Shown here one piece after another: positions 33,727 to 44,326 of a stretch of DNA of 64,000 nt. The position numbers and the translations under genes were made by a program. Source of the stretch: Pyrenula massariospora (taxonomy: Eukaryota > Ascomycota > Eurotiomycetes > Pyrenulales > Pyrenulaceae); assembly GCA_021030905.1 (NCBI GenBank), contig JAGFMI010000007.1, positions 868,001 to 932,000 on the forward strand, read 5' to 3'. Below the pieces are notes generated by a model. That model was not told the origin of the DNA. It made no database searches and was given only the letters and a program-made list of their open reading frames with translations. How positions within the stretch are numbered: the stretch's first letter is position 1; each line of letters opens with the position of its first letter.

Positions 33727-34917
33727 GATAGCTTTAAAGGGCTTGTCCGGAACTACTCGGCCCGGAGAGCACGCAGAGTTGAGATGTAACTAGGACAAAA
33801 AGAGAACGGTTGAATCCACAGAAATGTAGACGGAGACTATTCAGTCGTTGTGCTCGAATAGGTCGCTTTTTCCCTATCTAGAGATCAGGCTTTAGCTAAC
33901 ACGCCTAGTCCTAGTTCTCGAACAAGTCAAGTTAAAGACCGATTTTCATAGTCAAAAGAAACAGTCCTTCTGGGGATCGAGTTTGGAGATGAAAGTTCGC
34001 AAATTCCGAGCATTTATGATCTTGTTAAAAAAGAGAGAGCAGGATGAGATATTGGAACAAGGCAAGGCGAAATGCCATTGACGTCGATGGGTGCCAAGCC
34101 TCCATGGCTGATGACATTTTGCTTGACTGGACAGATGGTGACCGCGATCGCGAAAATTTGGCTGAATGATGGCCAATCTTTCGTATGAACGAAGCGGCTG
34201 ACTGTCCAAAATCTGGTCGAGTGCACGTCCAAAAGCATCGCGCTCCCCTGTAAGATCGCCGTGATCCACGCTAATGCAAGCCCGGCGACGGAACAAGACA
34301 GGCGGGCGGAGACGGAAGACGATTCTGCCTTGCCGCCTCGTCGGAATGCCTGCTGTCCAATTTCTGGTGGGTCCAAGAAGCATTGTGATTTGTGGTAGTA
34401 TCCTGTCGACGACTTCAAGCCTATTTATCTTTACTACTGATTACGCCGAGCCTTTACGGTCTCTCACGCCAGGGCCTTACCAAATTCAACTACCAAAATT
34501 TTGTCCAAAATCTGGTAACACGAGGGAGCTCTGCCACATCAGGCTATCCTAAAGCATGTTCGTCACCCAAGAGAATTGCCCTATGAAGGATTTTGTCCAA
34601 AATCTGGTGTTTAAAATGTTCTGTCCAAAATCTGGTGTCTAGAGGTCAATCAGGCTATTGACAGGCATTGTCGCGGCCGAGATACTTAACCTTGCCCGCC
34701 GTCTATGACGATTTTGGTGTCTTTACAATCTCGATAACTTTGAATCTGTAGTGGACTCAACCCTCTGCGCAATTATGTTCAAGAGCTTTTATCCAGGCGC
34801 GCCATCTCGAGCTTTCTGAGTACTCCAAATCACCGCTCCAATCGATCAGGCAATTAATACCATCATTCGGCACACTCATCTTGTCCAGTCTATCTGCTCC
34901 CGAACCCCATTGAAGAA
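33727..34917. other. Intergenic with repeated 15-mer
   Basis: The promoter of the ankyrin gene is at the left. No gene is supported. TGTCCAAAATCTGGT occurs four times and a variant once between 34203 and 34636. Confidence 0.5.
34203..34636 (+). repeat. Dispersed 15-mer TGTCCAAAATCTGGT, four exact copies
   Basis: Exact copies are at 34203-34217, 34502-34516, 34594-34608 and 34622-34636. A variant TGTCCAATTTCTGGT is at 34354-34368. All are in the same direction, with uneven spacing and unrelated flanks. The role is unknown: a protein-binding word or a remnant of a degraded tandem repeat are possible. Confidence 0.7.
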
Positions 34918-35279
34918 ATGAGCTTGACAGATGAAACCATTGTGGGCATAGTGGCTCTGCTCATCATGTGTTCCCCCGGCCTATGTTTTCTCTTGCGCTT
35001 GATCAGTCGCCGAGGGCTCATACGCATCCACAGACCTCTGAGGGACAATACCATGCTTCCGACGACCAGCCCAAGACCGATGTTTCCACTTCTCTCTCAG
35101 GTGAACAACTCACCGAGAGCATATTACTCAAGGTCACACGTTGGTTCAATCTGCGCGTTGACGGAACCTCCCGTGCTGGACAAGGGGACGATCTATATCA
35201 CTGTGAGTGTGCCTAAGTCCTACATGAGATGGAATCAAGACTGACCTAAGCCGCGTGGGTAGAGGACCGCGACAAGTGA
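34918..35279 (+). CDS. Possible small membrane protein gene, model uncertain
   Basis: An ATG after a pyrimidine-rich leader opens MSLTDETIVGIVALLIM, a short hydrophobic segment. A second frame from about 34971 reads like protein (SEGQYHASDDQPKTD, then LLKVTRWFNLRVDG), and an intron 35203-35250 (GTGAGT...CTGAC...TAAG) joins DDLYH to SAWVEDRDK before TGA at 35277. I could not find a clean intron linking the first frame to the second. The first frame alone gives 108 residues ending at 35244. I do not recognise a family; it may be noise. Confidence 0.3.
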
Positions 35280-35720
35280 GACAATCAAGATACACCAAGA
35301 GACTGCGTCACTGTCATAAGAAGCTTTTGATACAATCCCTAAACCAAATTATCACCGAAGTTGTCACTGCTACCTTCTGGCTGCGACCTAATCTTACCTT
35401 CTTTGGTAGTTCTTGGGGTGAAGAGAGGGCGAATATTGTAGACGGCAAACCAAATGCAAGAAATTTTGACCCGACTAAGTTCTGAACGCCATTTCCTGTC
35501 TTCTTTCGCTGCAACCATACGATCTTACCCTTAGTCTTATTTCGATTGTATACATAGTGAAGAAACTGTCATTGGCCTAGTTGAAAAACAGCATCTCCAG
35601 AAAAAGCCACCCCTCTGCTAATCACCAACCACTGTGCTTCAAGAAACTAATCTGAACACCCTCTCAAAGTTCTTCGCTACACACAACCACTCTTTCCCTA
35701 CTCTTTCCCTCCATTCTGTC
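35280..35720. other. Intergenic
   Basis: No gene is supported. This is the 3' flank of the minus-strand dehydrogenase gene. Confidence 0.45.
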
Positions 35721-36701
35721 TCAATCTCCTTCATCTCCCCCAACCACCCCCCAACCCTCCCTCCCTAACTCCTTCCAAATATCCTCCTCCAACTTCCCCA
35801 TCCCCCTCGCCGTACTCCCCTCCACGCCCCCCGACCCCGGATCATTCAACTCCCTCACCTCCCTCACCCTCCCCCTCGTAACCTCCAACACCAACCCCCC
35901 CTTCACCTCAACCTCCTTCCCCTCCCCATCCACCACCCCCTCCCCAACCGTCACCTCCCACATCCTCCCCGCCACCTCCTCAGCACTAACCCACACATCC
36001 CCACCCCCCTCATCAACCGCCTTCCCCTTCCCCTCATCCTCCGTCCACAGCGGCGTCTTCACCACCCCCGGCGCCACCGCCACCACCCTCACCCCCACCC
36101 TCCCGTCCAACTGCGCCAGACTCCTCACAAACCCATTCACCCCATGCTTGCACGCATTGTACACTGGCGCGGCCAGGTTCGCCCTTTGCCCGGCCACGCT
36201 CGACACGCACAGCACCCTCCCCCCCCGTATCTTCTCGGCCATAAAGTACGACACCGCGAGCTGCGTCAGCCGGATCGGGTGCGTGAGGTTGATATCGATG
36301 CTAGCATAGCGGTCCCCATCCACGGCGTCTGCCGACGGCGCGGCGCCGGGCGGGTGCCAGAAGGAGGACCAGGGGGGCTCGTAGACGCCGGCGCCGGGGA
36401 CGACGAGGTCGAGGGGGCCGAGGGTGGTGTGCGCGGTGCGCAGGGCGGTGGCGAGGGAGGGCCAGGAGCGGACGTCGGTTGGGTGGAAGATGCAGGATGG
36501 AGCTGGGGATGAAGAGGGGGGAGGGGGGTGGGGGTAGGTGGTGAGGAGGGCGCGGGCTTCTGGGCGGAGGGTTAGGTCGGCGATGAGGACGGAGGTGCCC
36601 TTGGAGAGGAGGAGGGTGGCGAAGGAGAGGTTGATGCCGGAGCCGGCGCCGGTTATGAGGGCGGCGCGGGGCGGTTTGGGGGAGGGGGTGGGAGGAGGCA
36701 T
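35721..36701 (-). CDS. Short-chain dehydrogenase/reductase
   Basis: A 326-residue SDR from the ATG at 36701 (MPPPTPSPKPPRAAL); an upstream in-frame extension to 36848 is unlikely because it precedes the Rossmann fold without motif. The cofactor motif reads TGAGSGIN, with Asn where the third Gly is usual. The NNAG equivalent is VPGAG, the catalytic Ser is in CVSSVAG and the Tyr/Lys pair is YNACK. The layout resembles 15-hydroxyprostaglandin dehydrogenase-like SDRs. The coding strand is extremely C-rich. It lies outside the metabolite cluster, left of the MITE at 37107, and the substrate is unknown. Confidence 0.83.
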   Translation of the reverse strand: MPPPTPSPKPPRAALITGAGSGINLSFATLLLSKGTSVLIADLTLRPEARALLTTYPHPPPPSSSPAPSCIFHPTDVRSWPSLATALRTAHTTLGPLDLVVPGAGVYEPPWSSFWHPPGAAPSADAVDGDRYASIDINLTHPIRLTQLAVSYFMAEKIRGGRVLCVSSVAGQRANLAAPVYNACKHGVNGFVRSLAQLDGRVGVRVVAVAPGVVKTPLWTEDEGKGKAVDEGGGDVWVSAEEVAGRMWEVTVGEGVVDGEGKEVEVKGGLVLEVTRGRVREVRELNDPGSGGVEGSTARGMGKLEEDIWKELGREGWGVVGGDEGD

Positions 36702-37499
36702 TCTTGGGGAAGAGGATTGGGGTGATGATAAAGGGAGCGTTGAATTTTTTGGAAAGAACGATGTCTCGTAAAGAAGATATGCAACTGAAATGAGAGGTGG
36801 CAGCTTTGTCTTGCGAAGTTGCACAATACACTGGGTCAAGGCAGTCAAGTTCTTGATATCGGCAAATCCCGCAAGTTGAGATTCAAATCTTCAATGCGCA
36901 CTTGACGGGATCAAGCAGGTTTAAATATTTGAACGGTTCACTAATCTTGAGGCTGAACGACATGAAGATCTACCAACCCCTAAGCTAATTGAGAAATGCC
37001 TACCGTAAAGGGTCTTTGAGACGGGCCATGTAGTGCCGGGCGGGCATCTCGCTACATCGCATCCCGAGCGGGCCAAGTCAAGAACGACCTCATGTACTGT
37101 TGTAATCGAGGCTCAGTGACAGAAATCGTGACCGATTGTTTTGCCACTTGCCCCGCACCACACCAAAACGATCGGCCACGATTTCTGTCACTGAGCCTCG
37201 AATGGGGTGGAAACGGGAGCTATTCTAATCAGGTTTAGCCAAGTCTTGACAGACTTGGCAGGCGCACAACTCTAGGCGGGGGTCATTTTGCTATTACTCT
37301 TTCATAAAATTTAGAGCTACAACTTGAATACTATTGGCACCTATTCTATACGATCCTAGCCAGTCCATTACATAAATATATACAATATATTGCTCCCAGA
37401 AGATTTTTTATTGATATTCACTTGGCCGTATATTGCCCATTTGATTCCGAGCCCTTTTAACATGTAATTGCCAACATGCAATTTATAAGTAACAAGAAT
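36702..37499. other. Boundary of the metabolite cluster, with MITE copy C
   Basis: The SDR promoter lies at the left and the P450 3' flank at the right. No gene is seen besides the element at 37107-37200. Confidence 0.5.
37107..37200. mobile_element. MITE family copy C (94 bp)
   Basis: The terminal arms pair over 37 bp with two transition mismatches and start CGAGGCTCAGTGACAGAA. Direct AAT flanks both ends (37104-37106 and 37201-37203). It is 300 bases beyond the 3' end of the first cluster P450. Confidence 0.87.
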
Positions 37500-39341
37500 C
37501 TACCTAAAGATAGCCTCTAGGTGCTTGTCTCCTCCCCGGATCGATGGTACAAACATATCCCCAGCGATCTCCACGTCTTCAATGCACGCATTTGATACTA
37601 CTAAGCGAGACTGTCCATCTTCACCACCGCCGCCAAAACGCCCGACTACGGCGCCAAGAGCCATGTACAGCTCTGCCCACGCGAGATTGATCCCCAGGCA
37701 CTGGCGCGCGCCCTTCGAGAACGAGACCAGGTAGCGCTCCAGCCCTGGATCCCTCACCCAACGTTCCGGGTCAAACTCGTCGGGCCGCGGAAACAGGACG
37801 GGGTCGCGATGGATGAGCACCGTGTTCATCGAGACCACCGTGCCCGGCGGGATGTCCAGGTCGGTGCCCGGCACGCGGAGCGTCTGGTCCGGGGCGACTC
37901 GCGGCAGCCGGGAGGTGACGCCGTACGAAAGTCGGAGCGCTTCTTTGATGCATGCCGTCAGATACGGCAGTTGCTCGAATTCGCTGAGCCGTGGTTGGCG
38001 GCCCGTTTCGGTCACTAAAGCTTGCAATTCTCCTTTCAAGCGCTGCTGAATGCTCGCGTGGGAGAGGATGTGAACCAGTGCAACGATAAGCGTCCAGGTC
38101 GTCGTCTCCGTACCGGCTCCGACCACTACCTGCCCTTCTTGCCATAGTCGTTCAAGCTTCTTCTCAGAATCGGGTATGTCCGAATCGAGAACGTCATGAA
38201 AGATGGTGCGGTTAGATCCCTTTTCTTGCGACTTGTTTGTCCCGTCTTGGATTTCTTTGATCTGAAGTTTCATCCTCTGCAGCCCTGGTTAGTGTATGTG
38301 GAAGAAAGGTTGCACGACAAGACATTAGGGTATCCTACTCGTTGAAAATGCACCAGTTTACTAAGGCTAAAAGGAATGGTCTTAGTGTAGTGCGCTCAAT
38401 GTTCGAGGAACGACCTCACCCTGGATTGAAGAATTTCCCGATCCACAACGGCAGCGATTGTAGCACTTTGAGAATCCAATTCATGTGTAGGACCCAGTGA
38501 CTCATGTTACTGGAGGATTCAAATGCCTCGCAGAAGACTGGGTCAAAATCCGGTTGTAGTAGAAGGTGGTCACACCGTGCAAATGCATACTCCATGACAA
38601 CATCTGTGGTGTCAATCTGTTAGCGACTTCTGCTTCCACCGCTCCATACTCTCATTATCATCTCACGCACTTACCATTAGTGAAAGCAGTGAACATTGGG
38701 AGTAGCGGAATGGGCTGCCTTGAAAACTTGAATTCTTCTATCCGTTCCATCATCTGGTCGACCTTGTCCTGAATCACTGGCTCCAGCCTGTAGACACTCG
38801 CCTTGGAAAAAAAGGGGCTCAGAACTGCCCTTCGCATTCGGTGAAGATCGTGAGGCACCGCACCGAGGACCGTATCAGGGGCACCAAACTGCCTTGTGTA
38901 CTTCAATATCTTGTCACGACGCTCCTTGCCACTAGCATATAGAGTCGTGTAGTAGTCTGGATCTGCGATGTGAATTTCGTTTGGGTTTATGCGAACAACG
39001 GGACCCTGGAATCTGTTATCAATATTGCTTTTCAGTGCGTGACGAGGCTGCTGAAGGCTCGGAACTAACATAGAGACGGTGCATTTGCTCAATTTTCCAA
39101 ACATACTTTCCGCCACGAATCGCGTCATGGTAGAACTCATACCTAAAAACTATGTCAAGGTGTTTGCCAATAGTAGTAGACAGACAGCTTACCAAGACGT
39201 AACAGCAGCGACCTTGGGGCCAGGAAAACGCGCGATAGGGCTAAGATATAGTCGATAGACGACTCCTACGACAGCATATGCTACAAAGGCAATCAAAGTA
39301 AGTAGGACAGTGTAGCTCCCAAGAAAAGGTTGCAAGGCCAT
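37500..39341 (-). CDS. Cytochrome P450 monooxygenase (cluster), six exons, 513 residues
   Basis: Exons are 39341-39193, 39142-39070, 39005-38675, 38603-38420, 38366-38339 and 38276-37500. The fifth is a 28-base mini-exon (LSKLVHFQR) set between CTTTTAG and GTAGGA. All joins keep frame (1542 bases). An N-terminal anchor (SYTVLLTLIAFVAYAVVGVV) is followed by the Pro-rich turn FPGPK, NDVVMEY, the I-helix AGTETTTW, the K-helix EALR and the heme loop FSKGARQCLG with Cys448. It therefore looks active and endoplasmic-reticulum bound. It is the leftmost cluster gene. In related PKS-NRPS clusters a P450 does ring expansion or hydroxylation; which applies here cannot be read from sequence. Confidence 0.93.
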
Positions 39342-40177
39342 GGCGTCGAAGTTGGCTTTTCCTGTCGCTTGTGGCGTCCCAGCCCAGGCATGAAGGGAAG
39401 AGTCTTCCTTATCATTACTCTTTACCATGAAATTCCCGCGATGACTTATTAACTCCGCTGACACGAAGGCTGCCGTGTCTCAGATAGGCGGCTGAGCCGC
39501 CGTTAGCGCGGGTCCTGAAGGCTGACGCCAGCCATTTAACGTTGGAGGTCGAGCTTGTAGGATGGTGTGGCGTATCATTGCCGTTGATCAGAATGAGTAC
39601 GAGCCGAAGGCCATCAGCCGAGATTATTTGGTCCATCAAATCATCTGGGAAGAGTTCGAATCCATCGACTGGTTTACTTTCCAAGCTAGGAAGCTCGGAT
39701 CGGAAGTAGATTTGCCAAGACCTGAAGTAGTTATGCCAAGCAAAATCATAGTAATTGGATGGGATGATTGATACGAAAACTATGAGAGGCAACGCTTCTA
39801 CTTGAAATGTCTGGTGATTCTATTCAATGACCATCTTGAGCCACTAGATCTAGAACTGCGTTCAATGCCTGCTTAAAGAGCGCGCCTTAAAAGTCATACT
39901 TAGAGATATATATGTAGAACAATAGAGCCAGAATTGACGTGATGGAAGAGACAGGCAGGGACTTTGCAATTAATCTAAAGTCGAAAAAGCAAACTGAGAC
40001 TCCTACACATAATCGGGAACCAATTTCGAAAATATAAGAACTACAGCCTTATTAGTTCGGATAGAATTGGATACAATGACTAGACCAGAGGAGATGGACA
40101 AAAAAATGGCATCACTGACCAATTATTCTTCATCCTGAGCACTGAAAGCAGCCTGGTTAGTACTCAACAGACACTGC
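39342..40177 (-). other. P450 promoter region
   Basis: This is the space between the P450 start and the 3' end of the transporter gene. Open frames here (for example 39415-39792 on the minus strand) have no motif. No further gene is seen. Confidence 0.45.
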
Positions 40178-41890
40178 TTAGATCTTTACGCGGAATAGCT
40201 TGCTTTCCCTGATTCTTTCACCGTATATGTAGAAAACAAATGGTAAAGGGATGAAAGCGACAGAGATGAAGCCGAGAACTGAGGTTCCCCAACCAATTCC
40301 AAGTTTATTGTACATGCTGTTGCCTGCTAGCGGCAGTAAAGCGCCAACGAGAGAACGAAGAACGGTGCTGGCAGCAATCACAGACGCGGAATAAGTGGTG
40401 TAAGCGTCAACAAAGTAGGTCGAGGTAGCCATCTACCGGACCCAGTGAGTGAGATGATTGAAGGCTTTGGGTTCCCTAGATTACGTACGTATGTGATGAC
40501 CAGGCCCGCACCTAGGAATGCTGTGCCGATGATGGGGAGAATCCAATGGTCTTTGTGCTCTGCTGTCCAACCGTACAAGAACAGCCCGATAGGCACGATA
40601 AAAGCGCCGATGATGAGAGTCGGAAGGCGATATTCGGGCTTTGGACCTCCACCATGTCGAGTCGTTAGGCTGCGGACTAATCTGTCTGACATAGCGGCAC
40701 AAAGAAAAAGTCCTAGTATAGAGCCAATACCAATCCCCAAGTAGGCTAGTCCGGCAGACCCAAGTGAGAAACCATATTGTCCCTGGAAAACTCGTGGAAA
40801 CGTCGTGAAGCAGAGGTATAAGTAGCCATATATTACCGCTGTATAAAGTGAAAACAGAAAGACGATTGGCATCAGTAAAAGCATCTTGAGTGGTCGGACA
40901 ATTGAAAAAGCAAAAAGTTCTTTTGCTGTTTTGCCTGTGTCTAATGCCGATCGAAGATTCGGATTTCCTGTTTCTTTTCGTAAACGTATAGTTTTACGTT
41001 TGAGAATCTCGTAGGGATATGATTCTGACATGAGGATAAATGTAAAGATACCAGTAACCCCAACCTATACCCCGAGTCAGGAAGCTCACAACATTATAGT
41101 CTTGTGTACTTTGACCTCACCGCAATGGAAAGAACCCAGAAATTCCAGCGCCAGCCAATCGCTGGTGTAATGTACCCGCCGGCTATCCAACTTGTTATCG
41201 TGTTGCCTTTCTTACAGGATTTTTCATTGATCAGACTCACCGATGGGCCCAACACTCGGTCCAAACAGCGGACCCAAAACCCATGCCGACATTGCAAGCC
41301 CACGTCTCTCGTGGGGTATCATGTCTGCAATCGAGCCAGCTCCTATGGTGACTGGGCAAGAGCCAGCGGCTCCAGCAAGAAATCGGAAGACAATGAGTGC
41401 ACCAAGATTGTTGGCCACTGCACAGGCAATGTTGAAGATCAAGAAGAGCACGATGCACACTCTGTAGAGTAAGACACGGCCATAAAGCTCTGACAAGGGG
41501 GCAATGATAAGCGGGCCAAAGACATAACCTAGAAGATAGACGGAGGTTACAAAAGCCGCCAGGACGTCGTTTGTGGAGTTGAATCGTTTCATGACGGCTT
41601 CGGTGCCAGGTGCAATAATGGTAGATCCAAGTGGACTGCGTAGAATGTCAGCCCTGCCAGAGGCAAATTGATTTTACCCACGAAAGGAAGGTCATGAATG
41701 AGACAATGGTCAGAGCAGCAAGCTTCTTCGTTCGCGGCCAGTTTAAGGGGTTTTCTGGATCATCTGGACCATCAAAGTCTACCACGCTGGGATCTTTGAC
41801 TGTGTCAGATGAACCCTTTTCATTAGATGCCGGTGTGCTTTCGACTGAAGACAGATCTCGGTCACCACCGTGTCGATCCTCGGCAGCCAT
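40178..41890 (-). CDS. MFS transporter, DHA1 drug:H+ antiporter type (cluster)
   Basis: Exons are 41890-41682, 41635-41241, 41182-41121, 41064-40489 and 40432-40178, with introns of 46, 58, 56, 56 bases and all joins in frame (498 residues). A polar N-terminus with DDPENPLNWP, the signature of fungal DHA1 carriers, is followed by about 12 hydrophobic segments, including the motif A region SELYGRVLLYRVC, a motif C-like GPLFGPSVGPI and AGGYITPAIGWRWNFW. The central loop is about 60 residues and basic. It is probably the plasma-membrane exporter of the cluster product or a self-protection pump. Confidence 0.93.
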
Positions 41891-42405
41891 TGGACTGAGT
41901 GTGATGTCTTACTTGATTATGTCGATGAGAAATAAGGAAAATGAAGCTGTTAGATAGATTGCACGAAGATAGGTATCAAGAAATGAGGAGATGCAGGAGA
42001 TGAAACTTGATTTCAGCCAGCTTGAAAAGGGAGAATTTGCAGATTTGGTCACACGTCCAGATACATTAAGCCGGCTAGCGGAGTATTGACGGGATTTTCA
42101 GCCCCTGAGGCACGTGCTGTGCTGCCGAAGTTTCACGACCCAAGTAGTATACTACCCTCGTCTGAATAATGGGGGGTTTGATATCTTGTTTTCTTATGAT
42201 AGGATAGAGACCGCTTCCCTGCCCTTCTACATTTAAATACCCAATGCTTTGAATACTACCTGGTCCAATTTTATCTTGAGCTGAAACTAGATCAAGGGTT
42301 GGATACCCAGACAATCCAATTGATGCGCCATCCTGATATTTGCGCTTTAATGCCATAATGCCCTGTTTCTTCCATAATATTTTGACGATGCAAACCGCAG
42401 GAACC
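41891..42405 (-). other. MFS promoter and OMT 3' flank
   Basis: No gene is supported. A 93-codon minus-strand frame (42075-42356) has no motif. Confidence 0.45.
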
Positions 42406-43890
42406 TTACTCTAACACCCATTCCATCATAGAAGCGCAATTGCCCACTGGTTGTTTACAAGCCCTCAGTGCGAACCGTGGGTCGGCGGCCTTGAATAGAT
42501 GAATCCACTCCGCCCTCGTTCTCTCCCTCGCATTCAGTACAGCCATCATTTGCATATCTACTCCAACATTTAACCTAGTAATTGCACCAGTGGGACCGAG
42601 CCCTGCTTCAAACTGTCGTTTCTTACTGTCCCCATTGACAGTGGCCTCAACTATCGGATCTCCGCCATCAAGTACCAAATCCATGGTAACGATTCGGCTC
42701 TTTGCAGGGTCCATAGCCTCAACAATTCGGCGGATGATAGCAACGGCCTGTGCATCAGGCCATTTGTGGAGTGTCGTCCGCATGAAATAAACTTCGGCAT
42801 TCTTGACTGGCTGCTCGTCGAGAATGTTGTGAGGCTGGAAGACAATACGGTCCTTCAACTCGTTGGGGATATTATTGTGGAATTGTTTTTCTAGATACGG
42901 CTGGTTCTTATCCTGGACGATGAAGGCAAGCTGCGGGTTTTTAGTGGCTATCTCGATGGACAGGTGGCCTGCTATGCCGCAAATCTTGAATGATTTACTG
43001 TTAGCTTGCAGGACCAACAAAGGCGACCAGTACAAAGTAACTTACATCAACGACTGTAGCCTTGCCAAGCTTTGTCCAGTCGAAAGCTCGGTGCATGTCA
43101 GCTCCTTTGATGGCGCCACCGGTAGAAAAGAACTTGTCCGTATCTTGTAGCCTCCATAGCCGATATCCTTTGCCCTTGACACCGTTCCATTCTCCATTTT
43201 CATCCTCTTCCATAAGATTAAAAAAAGTCTTTTCCTCCCCAGGCTTCGCGTTGAGGTTTGGCCCTGTATACTTGGGATCTGTAGGGTCTCCCCACTTCAA
43301 AGTGGTCTCGACGCAATTATTTGCGTACCAGGGTGCCACCTCTTCAAAGTTGTGTATGATCCAGGCCCGGGCGAGCGGATTACCGATGGCGATGGCTGAG
43401 TTGCTGGTATGTGCGACGAAGCCTGGCTCTGGGGAGTAAAAGTAGTGTCGGGTAAAAGCTTGATTGAGAATGCGGCGAAGACGCGGTTCTACAAGGCCTG
43501 TCTTTTCGGACAGATCCGAGTAGGATATTGATCCCTTTGCTGGTACAGCATCGAAGACATTGAATCGGGCGAGGAAATGCAGAGCCATATCATCGTACTT
43601 GTTCTATGCCACCAGATTAACCTTGAAAGAGGAGATATAAATGTACTGGACACCCCTACATTCATGCAGTGCCATCTCAAATGGTCGGCAGCACCTATGG
43701 CCAGGTCTGCAAGGGCGGATGCAGCCTCAATAAGGTCAAGTCGAGCTTGCTGCACACGAGCATCTTCGGGAAGTTCCTTCGGACTATCTACGTCGAATGA
43801 TGGCTGGGGAAAATTGTGATTTTCGAGAAAAGAATCAATGGTGTTTACATTCTCGGAGATAGAGATAGCCAACTCCTTAAATGATGTCAT
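42406..43890 (-). CDS. O-methyltransferase-like protein (possible SAM-dependent pericyclase), cluster
   Basis: Exons are 43890-43660, 43603-43046 and 42984-42406, with introns of 56 and 61 bases; the protein has 455 residues. The N-terminal winged-helix part (YDDMALHFLARFNVFDAV, LRRIL) and C-terminal SAM-binding fold match fungal class I O-methyltransferases. SAM motif I reads VVDICGIAGHLS (residues 261-272) where the family normally has VDVGGGxG, so two glycines are replaced. The usual catalytic His region is FMRTTLHKWPD. In leporin-type 2-pyridone clusters an OMT-like protein with this fold catalyses dehydration and pericyclic steps instead of methylation. The neighbours (PKS-NRPS, trans-ER, SDR, P450) fit that setting. 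Methyltransferase activity on the product remains the plain alternative. Confidence 0.88.
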
Positions 43891-44326
43891 TTTGTTGGGA
43901 TCAAGTCTTTTGGAGCGTAGGTAGGATAGAATGGTGAGTGACAGAGTTTTAAAGCAGCTTTGGCGGCAGTATGGTTCGACAGAGAGACCAACAATGAGAC
44001 GACAGGGTATTTGAATCACGCTGGGAAGGTACAGTAGCGAGTATATGTATCCAAATGATGACCAAGAGCCCTGATTTTAGTGACGGAGATTTTTCAATAG
44101 CTCATATTCCGATCAATTTTGCCTAAGGTTTGTAATGCCCGTACCTATCTCCGTAGAACTCCTAGGATCGATACATCTATAGCGTAGTCGGGGAAAACAG
44201 CAAAAGTCTTAGTAGATTTCTCTGCTTTTTGCTCTCGCCCCGCCAATGGGACGGTCTGTCCAAAGAATCTGTTGAAAGATACAAACTTCATGGCACACTG
44301 TCTCCTAGATAGCTCTAGGAAGCTGT
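43891..44326 (-). other. OMT promoter and SDR 3' flank
   Basis: No gene is seen in this short space. Confidence 0.45.

Noticed and set aside
33952-34418. Two overlapping minus-strand frames of 134-143 codons
   Set aside because: I considered a transposase fragment but found no catalytic motif or terminal repeats; they cover the repeated 15-mer space.
39640-39670. GTTCGAATCC resembling a tRNA T-loop
   Set aside because: No flanking stems or D/anticodon arms can be drawn.
39415-39792. Minus-strand frame of 125 codons upstream of the P450
   Set aside because: No motif is seen and it lies in the P450 promoter.
42075-42356. Minus-strand frame of 93 codons after the OMT gene
   Set aside because: It starts with ATG but shows no family resemblance, signal or splice partner.
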